From contig JADNRV010000088.1 in NCBI GenBank assembly GCA_015499995.1, forward strand, positions 62,001 to 126,000: DNA of 64,000 nt, read 5' to 3'. A program made the position numbers and the translations under genes. Below the pieces are notes generated by a model. That model worked only from the letters and a program-made list of their open reading frames with translations. It had not been told where the DNA came from and did not search any database. Positions within the stretch are counted from its first letter, which is position 1; every line of letters starts with the position of its first letter. Source of the stretch: Flammula alnicola. Taxonomy: Eukaryota; Basidiomycota; Agaricomycetes; Agaricales; Strophariaceae. Shown here piece by piece: positions 45,549 through 56,589 of the stretch.

Positions 45549-46572
45549 TATGGTGAGATAGCGTAGCTTCTAAATGACCGAAAAAAAGTGGAGTGAGTTG
45601 AAGGTTATACGACAGGATGAACAGGAGGCTTGGAAAGAATGCTAACCTGATCGAATGTAGGAAGAGGAGCTGAGTGAAAAAGCTCTAGAGGGACAGGTAT
45701 TTATGCATTTTTTATCAGACCTTGCCTCTAGAGTCCGGACCATTCCCTTGAACTGAAAGGTTTCCCCGTGAGCGTTCTGGCAGGTCACATGGTTCCGAAC
45801 AAGCGGCCAATATCACTGCAACAAGGACATGCACCCCGTTCTGAACTTCGTGATCCACTTGCTACGGACATTTGGTCGTGAGCTTGAAAGGCCGTTCTCA
45901 CGAGAGGGAATCAGGAAGAATCATGGTCTCAGGCTCTCCTACACGGCTACTTGATTTAGAGAGGGATTGAGGGAGCATTGCCTTGAATGACGTGGATTTG
46001 AGTTCATGTACAAAATGTTCTAAACTTCGTGATCCACCTACCTCGGCCATCAGATCGAGAGCTTGAAATACGCTCACCATGAGAGCACCTACCGCATGTC
46101 GTAGAATTAATTCTATTAACAATTTCAACCGTGACGGCCGATAGAATTGATTTTAGACTGAAGTTTTGTCTTCATTCTATGTGAGTGGATTTTAATGTAT
46201 CCTATTCTAATCCTGTCATTTGCTTCCGTGAGGAGTTACTTGAGGCCGCATTCTATGTTATTACAGTGCATGTAGAATTTACTCGATGGCAGTCCTATCA
46301 TTCCAGCTTGCTGCGTTTGATTTATATGATGGCGCTTTGAATAGTATCCTATCGTAATTCTACCGGGGTCCTATTGCTTCAGGAAAAAGATGACTTTTAG
46401 ATATTGTAGTACTTTCGAGACGCCCCTTTGAATGGCCACTCCGCGATACTTCCAACTCTACGTAATGAATCATTTTCCGTGCAGTTCGTCACAAGAAGGT
46501 TATTTGCGGACATGATATTCATCGCCATGAGCTCGAACTGAACAAACAACACTATTCCGGGATCAAACGTAG

Positions 46573-46748
46573 TATGATTGCTCCCTGCGCTCGCAATCTT
46601 TGGCTAAGGGTTGAATGACCAAGAGAAAGGACCGGATGGGAATGTCGCTGAGTGTTGCTCCATGAGCGACGCACGCGTGAGTCATGGAAAGTTCTCTGAG
46701 AGTCAGACCTGTCCGTGCTCACATTTTCCCACCGTCACGGCAAACAAT
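46573..46748. other. About 175-bp insertion present only in the right arm
   Basis: The left arm reads AACGTAGTAAATAAATACCAGCC. The right arm breaks after AACGTAGTA and resumes at AATACCAGCC. The extra block is GC-richer and contains GAGCGACGCACGCGTGAGTC and GTCCGTGCTCACATTTTCC. No clear terminal inverted repeat is visible. It could equally be a deletion in the left arm. Confidence 0.6.
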
Positions 46749-47640
46749 ACCAGCCATAAATAGCGTCGCCTTTCCAAGACAGATGACTTCCAGTAGTAAT
46801 ACCAGAGGTTGATATAAATAACGCCTCGGCCTCAAAGCCTGAGCGCAGTGTGCTGAGTTCCAAATGCCCCATAATCTCGAAGGTCGAAAGTCATTTTCAC
46901 ATAGCGTTTGGTATAAGTATTAAAGTAACCGGATTTCCCAAGGATTTTCTCTCTTAAGTTCTCTCTCATCCCAACTTCCATGCGTAAATCTGAATATCAT
47001 GTGACATGCCGATGCACGGAGGTTTGGCGGGGCGTCCGACTTATCCTCCTCCACCGTCCACGTCACAGCTTCAATGACTCTTTCAGTAGAACGAGATACG
47101 GCCCACGCTTATCGCGAAAATGTTTCTTTTCACTCCATTAATTGCCACCCATTAATTGTACGGTTGACTCCGATCTTCGCGGGCGGCTCATTGGGTTCTG
47201 GAATTATAGAACTCGAAGGCATTTTTTGCGCAAGCAATGCATGATCGCTTTAATGAGATCGCTACCAGCACCTGACTGAAGTTTCGAGGGTTTCAAGGAT
47301 GCCGTCTACGGTATGCCGATAACGAAATGAATGCCCTTGGTGCGCGATTACTACATCCCCGACAGTTACATAACTGATTCTGTCGTATAGCATTCGTGCC
47401 CCATTCTTCTGACCTATACTTAGTAGACACCGATGATGAGAAATGCCGCTCTCGGAACACTCTAAGACCCACCGGGCACAACTCTTGTTTGGGATGGAGC
47501 ACCGACGAATGGCGGCGCAACTCCGTGCTGCATATACCACATAGCTTAGCGGATGTGCATCTACCTTTCACCTACATGGACCTCACTCCATTCTCGGATG
47601 TGCTCCACCCCTAAGAACCGCTGCTGTGCTCCGGATTCTG

Positions 47641-47687
47641 GTTGCGTATCGAAGTTATCTGCCTTAGATAAGGCTTCGATACACAAC
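47641..47687. repeat. 47-bp imperfect palindrome
   Basis: GTTGCGTATCGAAG pairs with CTTCGATACACAAC (one mismatch), and inside it TTATCT pairs with AGATAA around the loop GCCTT. It forms a strong hairpin at DNA or RNA level. It lies between the right duplication arm and a solitary NLR exon, and may be the core of a small inverted-repeat element. Confidence 0.6.
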
Positions 47688-47745
47688 TACCCTCAATCAA
47701 CAAAGAGCATCTAAAGGATGGTTTTTGGACAACATTGTGGCGCAC

Positions 47746-47854
47746 CTTTAGCCCTCTTGATATTCAGGTTATTAAGCTGAGTGAATGTCCCCCCAGTAAA
47801 CACGGCGTTTGACAGTGAGAACATTGTATTCTGAGACGGGGGAGTAAATTCCAT
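47746..47854 (-). pseudogene. Solitary first exon of an NLR gene
   Basis: Reads MEFTPPSQNTMFSLSNAVFT then GGTFTQLNN, ending at a good GTGCGC donor in the same phase as exon 1 of the NLR genes. It is closest to copy 3 (ELTPPSQNSMLSLTNAVLT). No exon 2 follows on the minus strand; only about 160 bp of unrelated sequence and a palindrome lie before the duplicated arm. The frame upstream stays open for 42 more codons to an ATG at 47980 (MASIRKPC), as in copy 3. It is a gene remnant, or an orphan exon. Confidence 0.75.
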
Positions 47855-48059
47855 GGAGGCACACCGAGGGCGTTGAAGTGTTTGTTGTTCAAACGAAGGG
47901 AGTGGAGAGGGGATATGCAGGCAAGAAGCAAGTAAGCAGTATCGAGCAGTGCGAGCGCAAGGCTTTCGTATCGACGCCATGTGGCTGTGTTTCCTGTGTC
48001 ACTCAAGGCGTTATCTTATCTCGTACAGATGTATAATTAGAGCACAAACGAACTACATT

Positions 48060-48960
48060 CACGAGACCACATCCTCAACTCATCCTCGACGTGCCCATCG
48101 TCGCTAGTCGACAGTGAAATCTCCACCTTTGCCGCGCTTTGCGACAGTGAGATCTGGCAGGGCTCAGCTAGATTAGATTAGATAGCATTGAGGCTGTGCA
48201 TGTTCCTTTATACCTTCCGCATTCGTCAGAACCATCCTGGCTTGGCTCCTGCCGTTGCGTGCGACGCTACACCGCACAGCCTGCTCGATGCGTCTCTCCG
48301 AGAGTCAAGCCATATCGGATTGCTCCACCGTGTCACTAGCTCCCGCCATTCTGGTGTACATCCTGTGCATCATGCATCCCGCGATGCTCTCTCCTCGGGT
48401 CCTCCCCTGCTCGCAAGTCTCCTTGTGATTTCGCGCTTGATGGAGGGCAGTAGCTCTCGATGTCGTCCAGGACGTTATATGCCATTGCAATATCTAACGC
48501 GGTTCGTGAATCATGTGGAGTTCTCGATGGTACGCCCAACTGGCAGATCTCAACCCCCACCTTACCGCCGACACGCTCAAACAGACCCTTTGCAGCTTCA
48601 GGCTCACAGAATCACCCGAAAAGAGACATCATATGCAACATCGTCTTCACATTTCGACATTCAGCCCCCTTGCTCAACCAGTTCGTCACAACTAGTACTC
48701 ACCGATGCACCTTGCGTCCTCCCTTCCTCTCCATCACGTCAATCTGCAAGTTATCCTCGATGCTGCATCCCTCCGCTCTTCTCCTCTGCTGCCTCGCAAG
48801 AGTCTCCTTCTTCCTCTGGATCCATCTGCTCTTGGGAACTCCATCGGATATTGGCATACACGGATGAAGAAAGGCGGAAGGTTGGTTGATTTCGTGCTTG
48901 ATGCAGTGAGCCGTCATCGTCGTCTAGCATGTTCTAAATATGCTCTCTGTAGAGAAGGAT
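48060..48960 (+). repeat. Partial copy of the dispersed repeat
   Basis: It contains CTAGATTAGATTAGATAGCA with GGCTGTGCATG (48170), TTCTCGATGGTACGCCCAAC (48527) and TTCAGGCTCACAGAATCACC (48597). These are all landmarks of the units at 17.9, 36.6 and 59.9 kb. Two frames of over 130 codons occur but are not conserved between copies, so I do not call them genes. Confidence 0.6.
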
Positions 48961-49035
48961 AGCGCGGCGCTGGGGCTTCTTGATGGTACGCTCAACCTGT
49001 TTTTCTTCGCTCCTTACCTAACCACTGACTCGATC

Positions 49036-49382
49036 CTAGAGATCCTCTGCGGCTTCGCCTTCAAATTTGAACCCCACCGCCTCCTCTGATCGCAAGTAAT
49101 TCCTTCTGATCTTCTGCTGGCTCGCATAAGACGCCATCTCAGGAGGCATGCACTGGCTTGGTTCCATTCCGGTTCTTCCCGTGCCTGCAAACGCGATCGA
49201 CAATTGGCATGTAGGGATGCTGATTTTTGACCCCTCGTGAAGAAGCGTCGGGCGGGTGGTTGATTTCGGGTGAGGTTGGGTTGATGATTGTGGTGTGGTG
49301 ATGTGGCCTTCGTCCAGGTCGGTATACGTTACTGAGAAGCTGAACGCGGCACACATGTAGGGTTATCTCCAGCTTGGGTCTG
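49036..49382. other. No gene seen
   Basis: Minus-strand frames of about 100 codons here lack conservation or motifs. Confidence 0.35.
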
Positions 49383-49680
49383 CACCCCTCTCTCTACGGA
49401 AGAACGGTGTCCGGTTGTCAAGTGGGGGACTTATCTCGTGAGTTTCTCTTCATTTATTTTTCTTCTTCGTTCATGATAGTGGTGTATTAATATCGAGCTC
49501 TCACAAGACGTCCCTTTCACGAAAATATCCATGGCCAATGCATACATATCTGACGACGAAACTGTATAATATTAATGACAAGACTACCATTCAGCGAGGA
49601 ACGGTTGAATCTCGCCATAGCGCGTGTGTGGTCCATCGCCCTACCTAGTCCTTGAGCGACCTGTGTTGTCTGGTATGATG
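49383..49680 (-). pseudogene. Duplicated 3' end of the EAK-motif gene
   Basis: It matches 39170-39480. The minus strand still reads VAQGLGRAMDHTRAMARF, parallel to VAQGLGRVTDHTCAMVRF, the last exon of the gene at 39342-40824. Nothing of the rest of that gene is present. Confidence 0.65.
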
Positions 49681-49807
49681 TTCTCTCAAATTCCTGCTTT
49701 CTGTCTGCCCAGTGCCGCTGTCCTGATACTTTGCTTACGCAGGACATCCATTGTATATTCTGTAAGGTGCTCATCGCTAGGATAATTGAACTGCACATCA
49801 TCCACAA

Positions 49808-50330
49808 TCAAGCAAGAACTTTCATAATACCTGCCTGTCTCACCCGTACCTTCGTCAAATTCGTCTTAGTCGCGTTCTCGAGTACCCCTTTAGACCAGAA
49901 CACGAAGTACGAATACATGAAATAGTCGTAAGCGTCGGACGGGATATCGTTGCCTCTGGCTGCGACCCATTCATTCATCAACTTGTCGTGTCGCGCTTGC
50001 ACGGTGGGAAATACGGCGCGCCCTAGGATGTGATTGACGGCCCTTGGCCAGGCGATGGTTCCTAATACCTTTATCAAGTCAGTGTCGGCGGGGTTGGCTG
50101 TTTTCGTGGCAGGGGTTCGGCTGCTCATCGTCCGTCCCTTTGCTGCCTCCGCCTCCACCTCCATTTAGCTCCGTCTGGAAATAGCTCGCCTCAAGATTTC
50201 GCATCGCCTGCGCAAATGCTTCTCTCTTTCCGCCCTCCGCTTCCTCAGAACCGGTTATGCCCAGGTCAGCCCAGTGCCTCGTCACTGGGTTAAATGGGCC
50301 GGTTAGTTGTACGGTGTCGATGAGCCCGTT
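49808..50330 (-). pseudogene. Fragment of an unrecognised protein gene
   Basis: Two minus-strand frames look coding but are out of frame with one another. The upstream one has IDTVQLTGPFNPVTRHWADL and AFAQAMRNLEASYFQTEL, with a GGGGGG run. The downstream one has PRAVNHILGRAVFPTVQARH and DAYDYFMYSYFVFWSKGVLE. They may be one gene broken near 50100. It ends abruptly at about 50331 where a copied aldo-keto reductase segment begins. I do not recognise the family. Confidence 0.4.
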
Positions 50331-50905
50331 GGCCTGGCAATGTAAGTGTTTCATTCGCGATGCTCAGCCATTTTCAAGTACAAGCACTAACCATATTTTC
50401 CCTGTGTTAGTCCACGCAATGCAAAGCATGTACCTATCTAGATAACGTGTCGATTATAATACCAGACTAACGCGCTCATTCAGGACTACGCGATCAACAA
50501 CAACTTGACGCCGTTCATCTCGGTGCAGAACCACTATAACCTCGTCTATCGCGAGGAGGAGAGGGAGATGTTCCCGACGTTGAAAGTGTGCGCTTTCAAA
50601 TCCGAAATTGAATGACAAAGTGGTTGCTAACATTTTTTTTCGATTCTCGAATCACGCCATGGGCCATACTACTCGTGGAAAGGTTGATAGGTGCGCCGTC
50701 GCAATCTTAATTGCCATTACATCCCACTCCCAGTATTGATTACCACTGATATGTGCACTCGTCGGCGTAATGCAGGGTGATCAAAGGATACAACAACAAC
50801 AAAGGCACTGGGGAGATCGTCGATGCGTGCGTATCTTCTCTTGAATGGTAATCATCATTATTGAATGACCATTTTGCGTGGACGACAGGGTGAAGAAGAT
50901 CACTC
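50331..50905 (+). pseudogene. Aldo-keto reductase fragment with introns
   Basis: It starts at GGCCTGGCAATGTAAG (end of AKR exon 8) and continues colinearly through exon 9, exon 10 (NNNLTPFIS), a deleted exon 11 (only TTRGKVDR remains), exon 12 (KGYNNNKGTGEIVDA) and the first bases of exon 13. Introns are retained, so it is a DNA-level copy of 29680-30320. It has neither start nor catalytic residues and is dead. Confidence 0.88.
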
Positions 50906-50976
50906 TTCCCATTTCATCGGAATCCATGTTCTTGCGACTGTAGTTCTCGAAAGGAGGGAGACTTCACTAAGAACTG

Positions 50977-52298
50977 CTATCCATCTTCATTGTACTCCTC
51001 ACTATCATAGCGATCATCAGCATCTGAAATTCTCTGCCGCAAAACCTCCTCCCATATCTCTTTCCCGAGCATGGTCTGCCATCGGGGATCATTCATCGGC
51101 GCCAATTCACAATCATCCTCTTCCCCTACTCCAAGTTCTTCCATCAGTGTCAGAATAGCATCCGTAGAGTATTCATCCCTGATGTCCCCATGGAGGATAT
51201 TCGCTCGAAGTGAGCTGTGAAAGTGTCCTCGTAGGAATATCTCAAAGTTGGCATCGTGCTCTCGTAGCGGCATATGAGTAGGAAGAAGTCGTCGCGCTGA
51301 TCCCATCTCGCGGAATATCACGATGTGGTAGTCGTCCTGCACGTGTACACGTTAGAAAATTGAATATCAAGAGGCCGGTAGACGTACGTCGATGTCAACG
51401 CCGAACGCATTGTCGTTAAAGTATGGGATGAGATCCTTGTGCATCAGAGTCACGTTTGATGAATTTTCCAAGTCCTTGGAACTCATACCAGCAGTCTCAC
51501 GAGGCGAGGTATCAGGAAAGGCCTTGAAGGCACTAATTCAGTTGAGGAATGTGAGTTAGCTTCGCGAAAGACTGACCAACCAAGCGAAATACGGGGGTAC
51601 CATCCACGTCACTTCGGATGACTCTCGAGGTGTTGATCCGGTGAACAAGCAGCGATTTTTGTCACGCTGCAACACCTGGGTTCGGACGGACAACGGAACG
51701 TCAAACTATCAGAGTTCATCAGCATATAAAGTCGACGTTGGTAGGAAAAACAGTACAAGTTTGCGAGCGTCTCCAAGATAATGGTTCGGTCTCTGGATGT
51801 GGCACGCTTGCATGGCTTTGAACGACTGCATATTCAACATGGAATAGATCGAAGGCGTTGTCTGCAGCCACACTGTAAATGAGAAGATCGAGTTCGACAT
51901 TTTTAAACGATGCAGTGAGGACTGACCAGGGAAATACCAGCCGTAGTTTCCAGGGGGGAGGGGATCCGTGGATAGCATGGGTATCTCAGGTCCGGCGGGT
52001 ATGATTCCATATGTCAAGACACCGCATGTGTTCACTTCCACAGGGCAGAGGTGGAATTCTTCCCATGATGCCTGCATGATATCTTGCGTCCATCTTTTGA
52101 TAAGAGCGCTAGTTACAGGCGTGAGACGCTGGTTGATTCCTGTCGACCGTGGCGCGTTAGTCATTCAAGACCATTCAGGTGAGGAAAACGTATCTCACCG
52201 ATGATGAGGTGAGTTGGAAACGTGTTTGACCAAACAAATGTATCACGCTTGAGCTCAGAGGAGATCGAGGATAGAATATGCGAAGTTGGTTTTTCCAT
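50977..52298 (-). CDS. HNH-nuclease-like protein
   Basis: Multi-exon minus-strand gene. Exon 1 (52199-52298, MEKPTSHILSS) and exon 2 (51927-52139, with PLPPGNYGWYFP) join cleanly. The middle exons are less certain: about 51760-51872, then about 51612-51706, then 51388-51532. The last exon, 50977-51336, is clear. The middle encodes VRTQVLQRDKNRCLFTGSTP and VTWMVPPYFAW, then NVTLMHKDLIPYFNDNAFGV, DIDDDYHIVIF. This matches the Agaricomycete HNH-type layout (RD..RC..TG, then W..PP, then N..L..D....F). One His of a classical HNH is replaced (EVTWMVPP), so nuclease activity is doubtful. The C-terminus is acidic. Neighbours are duplication debris. Confidence 0.65.
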
Positions 52299-52479
52299 GG
52301 CAATGATATAGGATATGGACCTGCCGTCGTGAACGGAATTGGCTTTATAACTGCGTCTGACCGGCTTACGTACTTAATCTTTGGTCCCTGTACGGCCACT
52401 GATGAGCAAATGCTCCCCTCTGACCTCACCCTTACCACAGAATCAACCCATAATGCATAAGATCTTCAGCGTTTCATAG

Positions 52480-53000
52480 TCAACGCGTCAACCTCCTTCT
52501 CAAAAGGCGAAAAGCCCCAGCCTATCTCTCTCCACCCTGCTGCGTCTTCCTGTCCTATGAGGTTTTTTGATCCTGTGTCCAAATTCCTTATCGACGCGTC
52601 GGATGTATATGCACCACCAGGTCCGTTGGCCAACTCTTTATCCTCTCCGTTTTGACTTACTCCACTCATCCTCTCCTTCGGCTTCAGTTTCACCCTCGAC
52701 GTCCTCAACTCATCCCCGACGTCGACCGCCCCTGTTGTCATTGCTCAAAGATAAGCATCCACAGTCCCTGCGCAGACACCCTGGTGTTTCGCGTATCATG
52801 GCCTCTCCTACGATCATCCCCCTTCTCGCATAAGACACACAAATTCTGTGCTCTATCTGGCTCTGCTCGCCTCATTGTCTCCTCCTGCGAACCCAATGAA
52901 ATACTGAACACAAAAAGGGCGGCATCGGGCCTTGGGCGTATGGTGGATATGATCGCGGCCGTGTCCATACATGCCGACGACAAACTGTATTAGATCGTGA
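52480..53000 (+). repeat. Partial copy of the dispersed repeat
   Basis: It contains TCTTCCTGTCCTATGAGGTT (unit landmark, degenerate), CCTCAACTCATCCCCGACG and AGACACACAAATTCTGTGC. No gene was found. Confidence 0.5.
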
Positions 53001-53262
53001 CACCAACACCAAGGTTATTCAGCAAGAAAGCCTCCAATATCGCCGTAGCATGTACTTAGTAAACAGTGACAGTGGCGAAGATCGATCCGAGGTTCATTAC
53101 TTTACACTCTAATCCTCCCGCCCACGCTCATCCCTTTACAACAGCTCCTCTCTGAGTCTTGCTTGCTTAACCACGTCCTCGAGTGGCAATCTCGCCCTGC
53201 GCCCTCTGCCACTAGCTCAATCTCGAAGATATCCTTGACGCCCCTTCCCCAACTCTCCGTCC

Positions 53263-53506
53263 GTCTGCTCCTTTGTAGATGATCTACGACTGACGTGTCG
53301 CAATCGAGATTGACGTTGAACGTTGAATCATTAACTTTTTCATGGAGAAAGGCGCGTGTCAGGCAGGAGGTATCTCGTCATCATCGTCTGCTCCTTCGTA
53401 GACGAACTACGACTGACGTGTCGAAATCCAGATTGATGTTACATTGAAACGTTGACTTCTTCATGGAGAGAGGCGTGCATCAGGCAGGAGGTGGCTCGTC
53501 ATCACC
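53263..53506 (+). repeat. 123-bp tandem duplication
   Basis: Two head-to-tail units beginning GTCTGCTCCTT(T/C)GTAGA and ending AGGCAGGAGGT..CTCGTCATCA-CCGT. Each contains CTACGACTGACGTGTCG and TTCATGGAGA-AGGCG. They differ by small indels. Confidence 0.8.
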
Positions 53507-53759
53507 GTCATTCGGGACGATCTATGCTACTCGCGGCGATTCTCAGTAGAGTTGAGTCTGTCTTCGGGGAAGGGAAGAACGACATTTCGCTATCTGGTGT
53601 CGAGGATATCGTGTCTTGAGTGCTTCCAGATCGGGTCTTTGCATTCAGCATTCTTTGGTTGTGCCCTTGCTCATTTACATGTAACGTTCGACCTGGATCT
53701 TTCCCCCAATTCTTCCTTATTATGGTCCCCAAGAAGTTCACGAATACCTGCAGTGCGAA

Positions 53760-54430
53760 CTGCATTATATAAATGACCGCTCTTTCTCTGAATGGTGCGA
53801 AGGCCTCTTTTTGTATTGGGAAATCTTTGGTGCGGCTCGCCAAGTTGAGAGTGCGCAAATTTGGAGATTTGAATGACGCTGATCTTCACGAACTGGATGG
53901 TGGTGAAGAGTATGACTACTGTACTAAATCAATCAATTCGTCAGTAGGTGTGACCTGTGACCCAACTGACGAAATTTTGAATTCGTCAAATTACTATATT
54001 TGGACGATTTTGATAGATTTGTAAGCTTTTTGATGCCCGGAATGACTGTTCCGGGGGGATTTTGGGGATTTTTGCTGTGACCTCCGTGACCTTTCGTCAA
54101 ATCGGGTAGGCCTGTGACCTGTGACCGCCGAATTGATTGATTTAGTACAGTATTCCACGTGTCGAGAGCGGATAACGTTCGAGAATCTCATGGAGGCTAT
54201 CAAGGAGGCTCATATATACACTGTCCACCTGTGTGGATGGAACAATACAGTACAGGACATGCTTAGATGAAGACGCAACGAGGCGAGTAAAATGAGAAAA
54301 CTGTTTTGACTACAAATACCAACCAGGCAACAATCGTACAAAATGTGTAAGATGGTAAGTGGGAAAAATCAAAGTATTTGACTTCAGAATCGACGTGTCA
54401 TATGTAGGTTCTGTCCAGGCTGTCCTCGAG
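53760..54430. repeat. 3' flank of NLR copy 2, interrupted by the MITE
   Basis: Counterpart of 31360-31777, continuing to the stop codon of NLR copy 2. Confidence 0.7.
53919..54150. mobile_element. MITE with TA target-site duplication (Tc1/mariner-like)
   Basis: The 232-bp element has perfect 22-bp terminal inverted repeats beginning CTGTACTAAATCAATCAATT. It is flanked by TA on both sides (53917-53918 and 54151-54152). The paralogous sequence at about 31488 reads GTATGACTATTCCAC without the element, an exact empty site. Just inside each end lies a GTGACCTGTGACC repeat in direct orientation. It has no coding capacity, so it must have been mobilised by a transposase encoded elsewhere. Confidence 0.93.
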
Positions 54431-56420
54431 CTACGTCCCGAATACCTTGTTCAAGAATCTACGCAAGAGCCCCTTCATGTGAGCTTGCTTCTCAGATTTG
54501 ATTTTTTTGAGGATTTGAGAAATATCGTGATGTTCACGGAACAAGTAGAGCTGATCCAGGTACTCTGCTCTGACCATCCGAGTAATTAATTCAAGCTGGT
54601 GATTGTATGCCTTATGTTCATCCTGAAAATCCTATTAAACTTTGTCAGATTAAAGAAAGCTTCATTTTAATCAATTAATCTTACCAGTGCTTTGATGGAA
54701 CAGAGAAATTGTGACATTTGTTTAATTCTGTCGGAGGATGAAAAGTAGGTAGGATGAGGTAAAAACTCCAAAATGTCCTGTTGAAGTTCATTTGTGGAAA
54801 CAGCACCATCCAGATGCTTGAGTATTTCTGGTCCTGAATTATTGATCAAATATATATCTGTTTGGTGGAAGGCATGTAGCTTGAATTAGTAATAAAATGG
54901 ATGGAAATATATGGTTGAGTCATACCAACATCATGATTTCCGGAAATATTGAAGCGGTTGGAAGCTTTGATATGTTCAAACCAGCGGTGGGCAAAATCAG
55001 CATGCCTGTTTGGAGGATCAATATAATACTTTTGAGATCGAGCAGGATCGCGTAGAAAGTCGGGTAGGGACACATGAAGAAATTTAATGGAAGCGGAAGG
55101 GCTGACCACAGTAACCGATGTCAAGTCAGCTAAAGCAATCTCTACGTCTCCCTCACCCAATGATAGAAATCGCTTGATGAAGGCAATGTCCGCTGAGAAC
55201 CCCAAAATCGCACAGCTGAGTACTAGCATAGTAGAGTCAATATCCTCCACACATGAGAAGATATGTGTGTACAGTGCATCGAGCTGCGCGAAGGGCTTAT
55301 CGAGGCGAGCAGGGCGTATGCCTCGGACAACTTCCAGACGTTGTACAGGGTGGTGACGCGATGAAGACACGAAATTTATCACCACCGATGCGTATATGAA
55401 CTGGCCCGACGATTTTTGGATGACGTTTTCTACTATGGTATCGGGTGGCCAAGATGGGTCAATGAGATGGTTGAACGGATGGCTGTCTTTGATTTCGGCG
55501 AATTTGTCATTGAGGAAGAGGCGGATATCTTCGTCGGCACGATATATGCCGTCCAAAGGCAACCGTGTAACGATGGAGGTCACCTTCCTTGAATTGAACG
55601 CCATAATGAGCTGTTGCTCCTGACGGCTGGCGATAAGGAATACTAGGGGTAGGTTTGTATCCCGTAGAACGTTGGTAGAACGTCTGAAATAGCGTAAATG
55701 ATGTTGGTTTGCACATCGCGGCCATCGCACTCATCAAGACCGTCGATTATGATTAGGAATGGAGGTGTGACTGGACTATCACACTGCCGCCTGAGCTGCC
55801 GGAGAGGTTCAATGATCAAAGCATTGAGCTGCGATTTGAACGACCGTCCAAAGAGATGCGGGTCGCGGTCGAGAGCTTCTACAATAACGTCGCCGGCGAG
55901 CGGAATGCTTATGGCGAGTTGATAGGCGAGCGTAGCCACCAGTGGTTTGGCGGTATTACGAGTCGGGTCCGCCCTGAAGAAAAAGAAGGTGGCCAATGGC
56001 AGCTTCGCTCGTTCGCACATCTCAGCGATGGATCGGGCGATCGCCGACTTTCCCGCTCCTGCGGCTCCATTTAGCCACATGATCCAGGCGTCGCGATCCT
56101 CGCTGTGCTGAATCCACTCCATGATCTTCTGCAAGACCGCGAGTCGCGTATTTGGATGACATTTTGGGGGATCGACGTGTTGCTCAGAGTTGTGGAAAGC
56201 AGTCGTGGCTACCTCTTTGCAAAGCCGCTCGAAGCCGCCTACGGTTCATTCACTCATAAGAAGAGAACCTTTGGACATCATATACATATACCATCGCACC
56301 TGTAGAACCTTTTGCATTCACGACATTGGTGACATTGTGTTGGGTGTATGTCCCCCCAGTAAACATGGCGTTGGACAGGCTCGACAACATTGGATTCTGA
56401 GTCGGAGGAGTAAGTGCCGT
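54431..56420 (-). pseudogene. NACHT-type NLR, copy 2, broken
   Basis: It has the same four-exon layout as copy 1: 56300-56420, 54926-56238, 54685-54827, 54431-54631. Two lesions are visible. The start codon is ACG where copy 1 has ATG (the frame then reads ALTPPTQNPMLSSLSN). A 10-bp tandem doubling (two GTAGAACGT words at 55665-55690) shifts the frame after YAISDVL, between Walker B and the LIASR motif. Walker A (GAAGAGKS) and IIDGLDEC precede it; everything after is intact in the shifted frame through the tail (LQQDILEFLPHPTYF, YNHQLELITR). A protein initiated at the Met ten codons in would end just after the NTPase core. The divergence of the tail from copy 1 (REHHDISQILKKIKSEKQA) suggests it functioned for some time. 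Confidence 0.85.
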
Positions 56421-56589
56421 CACAACGTGCTAATGATGTTGTCGTTCAAGTGGGGGAGGGGAGAGGGGATGCTATGAGGCTCTGACAAGAAGCAAATACG
56501 TGCACTGTGACTTCGAATGAAGCTGTGCCTATTGGCCTATTTTGGCTCAAGGCAGTACACAATTTAACACAAACTTAGTACTTATGTCT

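Larger units (their letters stand above)
44895..47475 (-). repeat. Right arm of the 2.4-kb direct duplication
   Basis: Counterpart of 36740-39165. It differs by small indels and by one extra block of about 175 bp at 46573-46748. After GGAACACTCTAAGACCCACC (47473) the similarity ends. Confidence 0.88.

Noticed and set aside
46573..46748. The extra block as a transposon
   Set aside because: No terminal inverted repeats or clear target duplication can be seen, so only an indel is supported.
48188..48889. 233-codon plus-strand frame
   Set aside because: It is Ser/His/Pro-rich with no motif, lies in a dispersed repeat, and the equivalent places in other copies have stops.
53773..54024. 83-codon frame running into the MITE
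   Set aside because: The frame enters the transposable element. The uninterrupted paralogue at 31360 reads differently, so it is not a gene.
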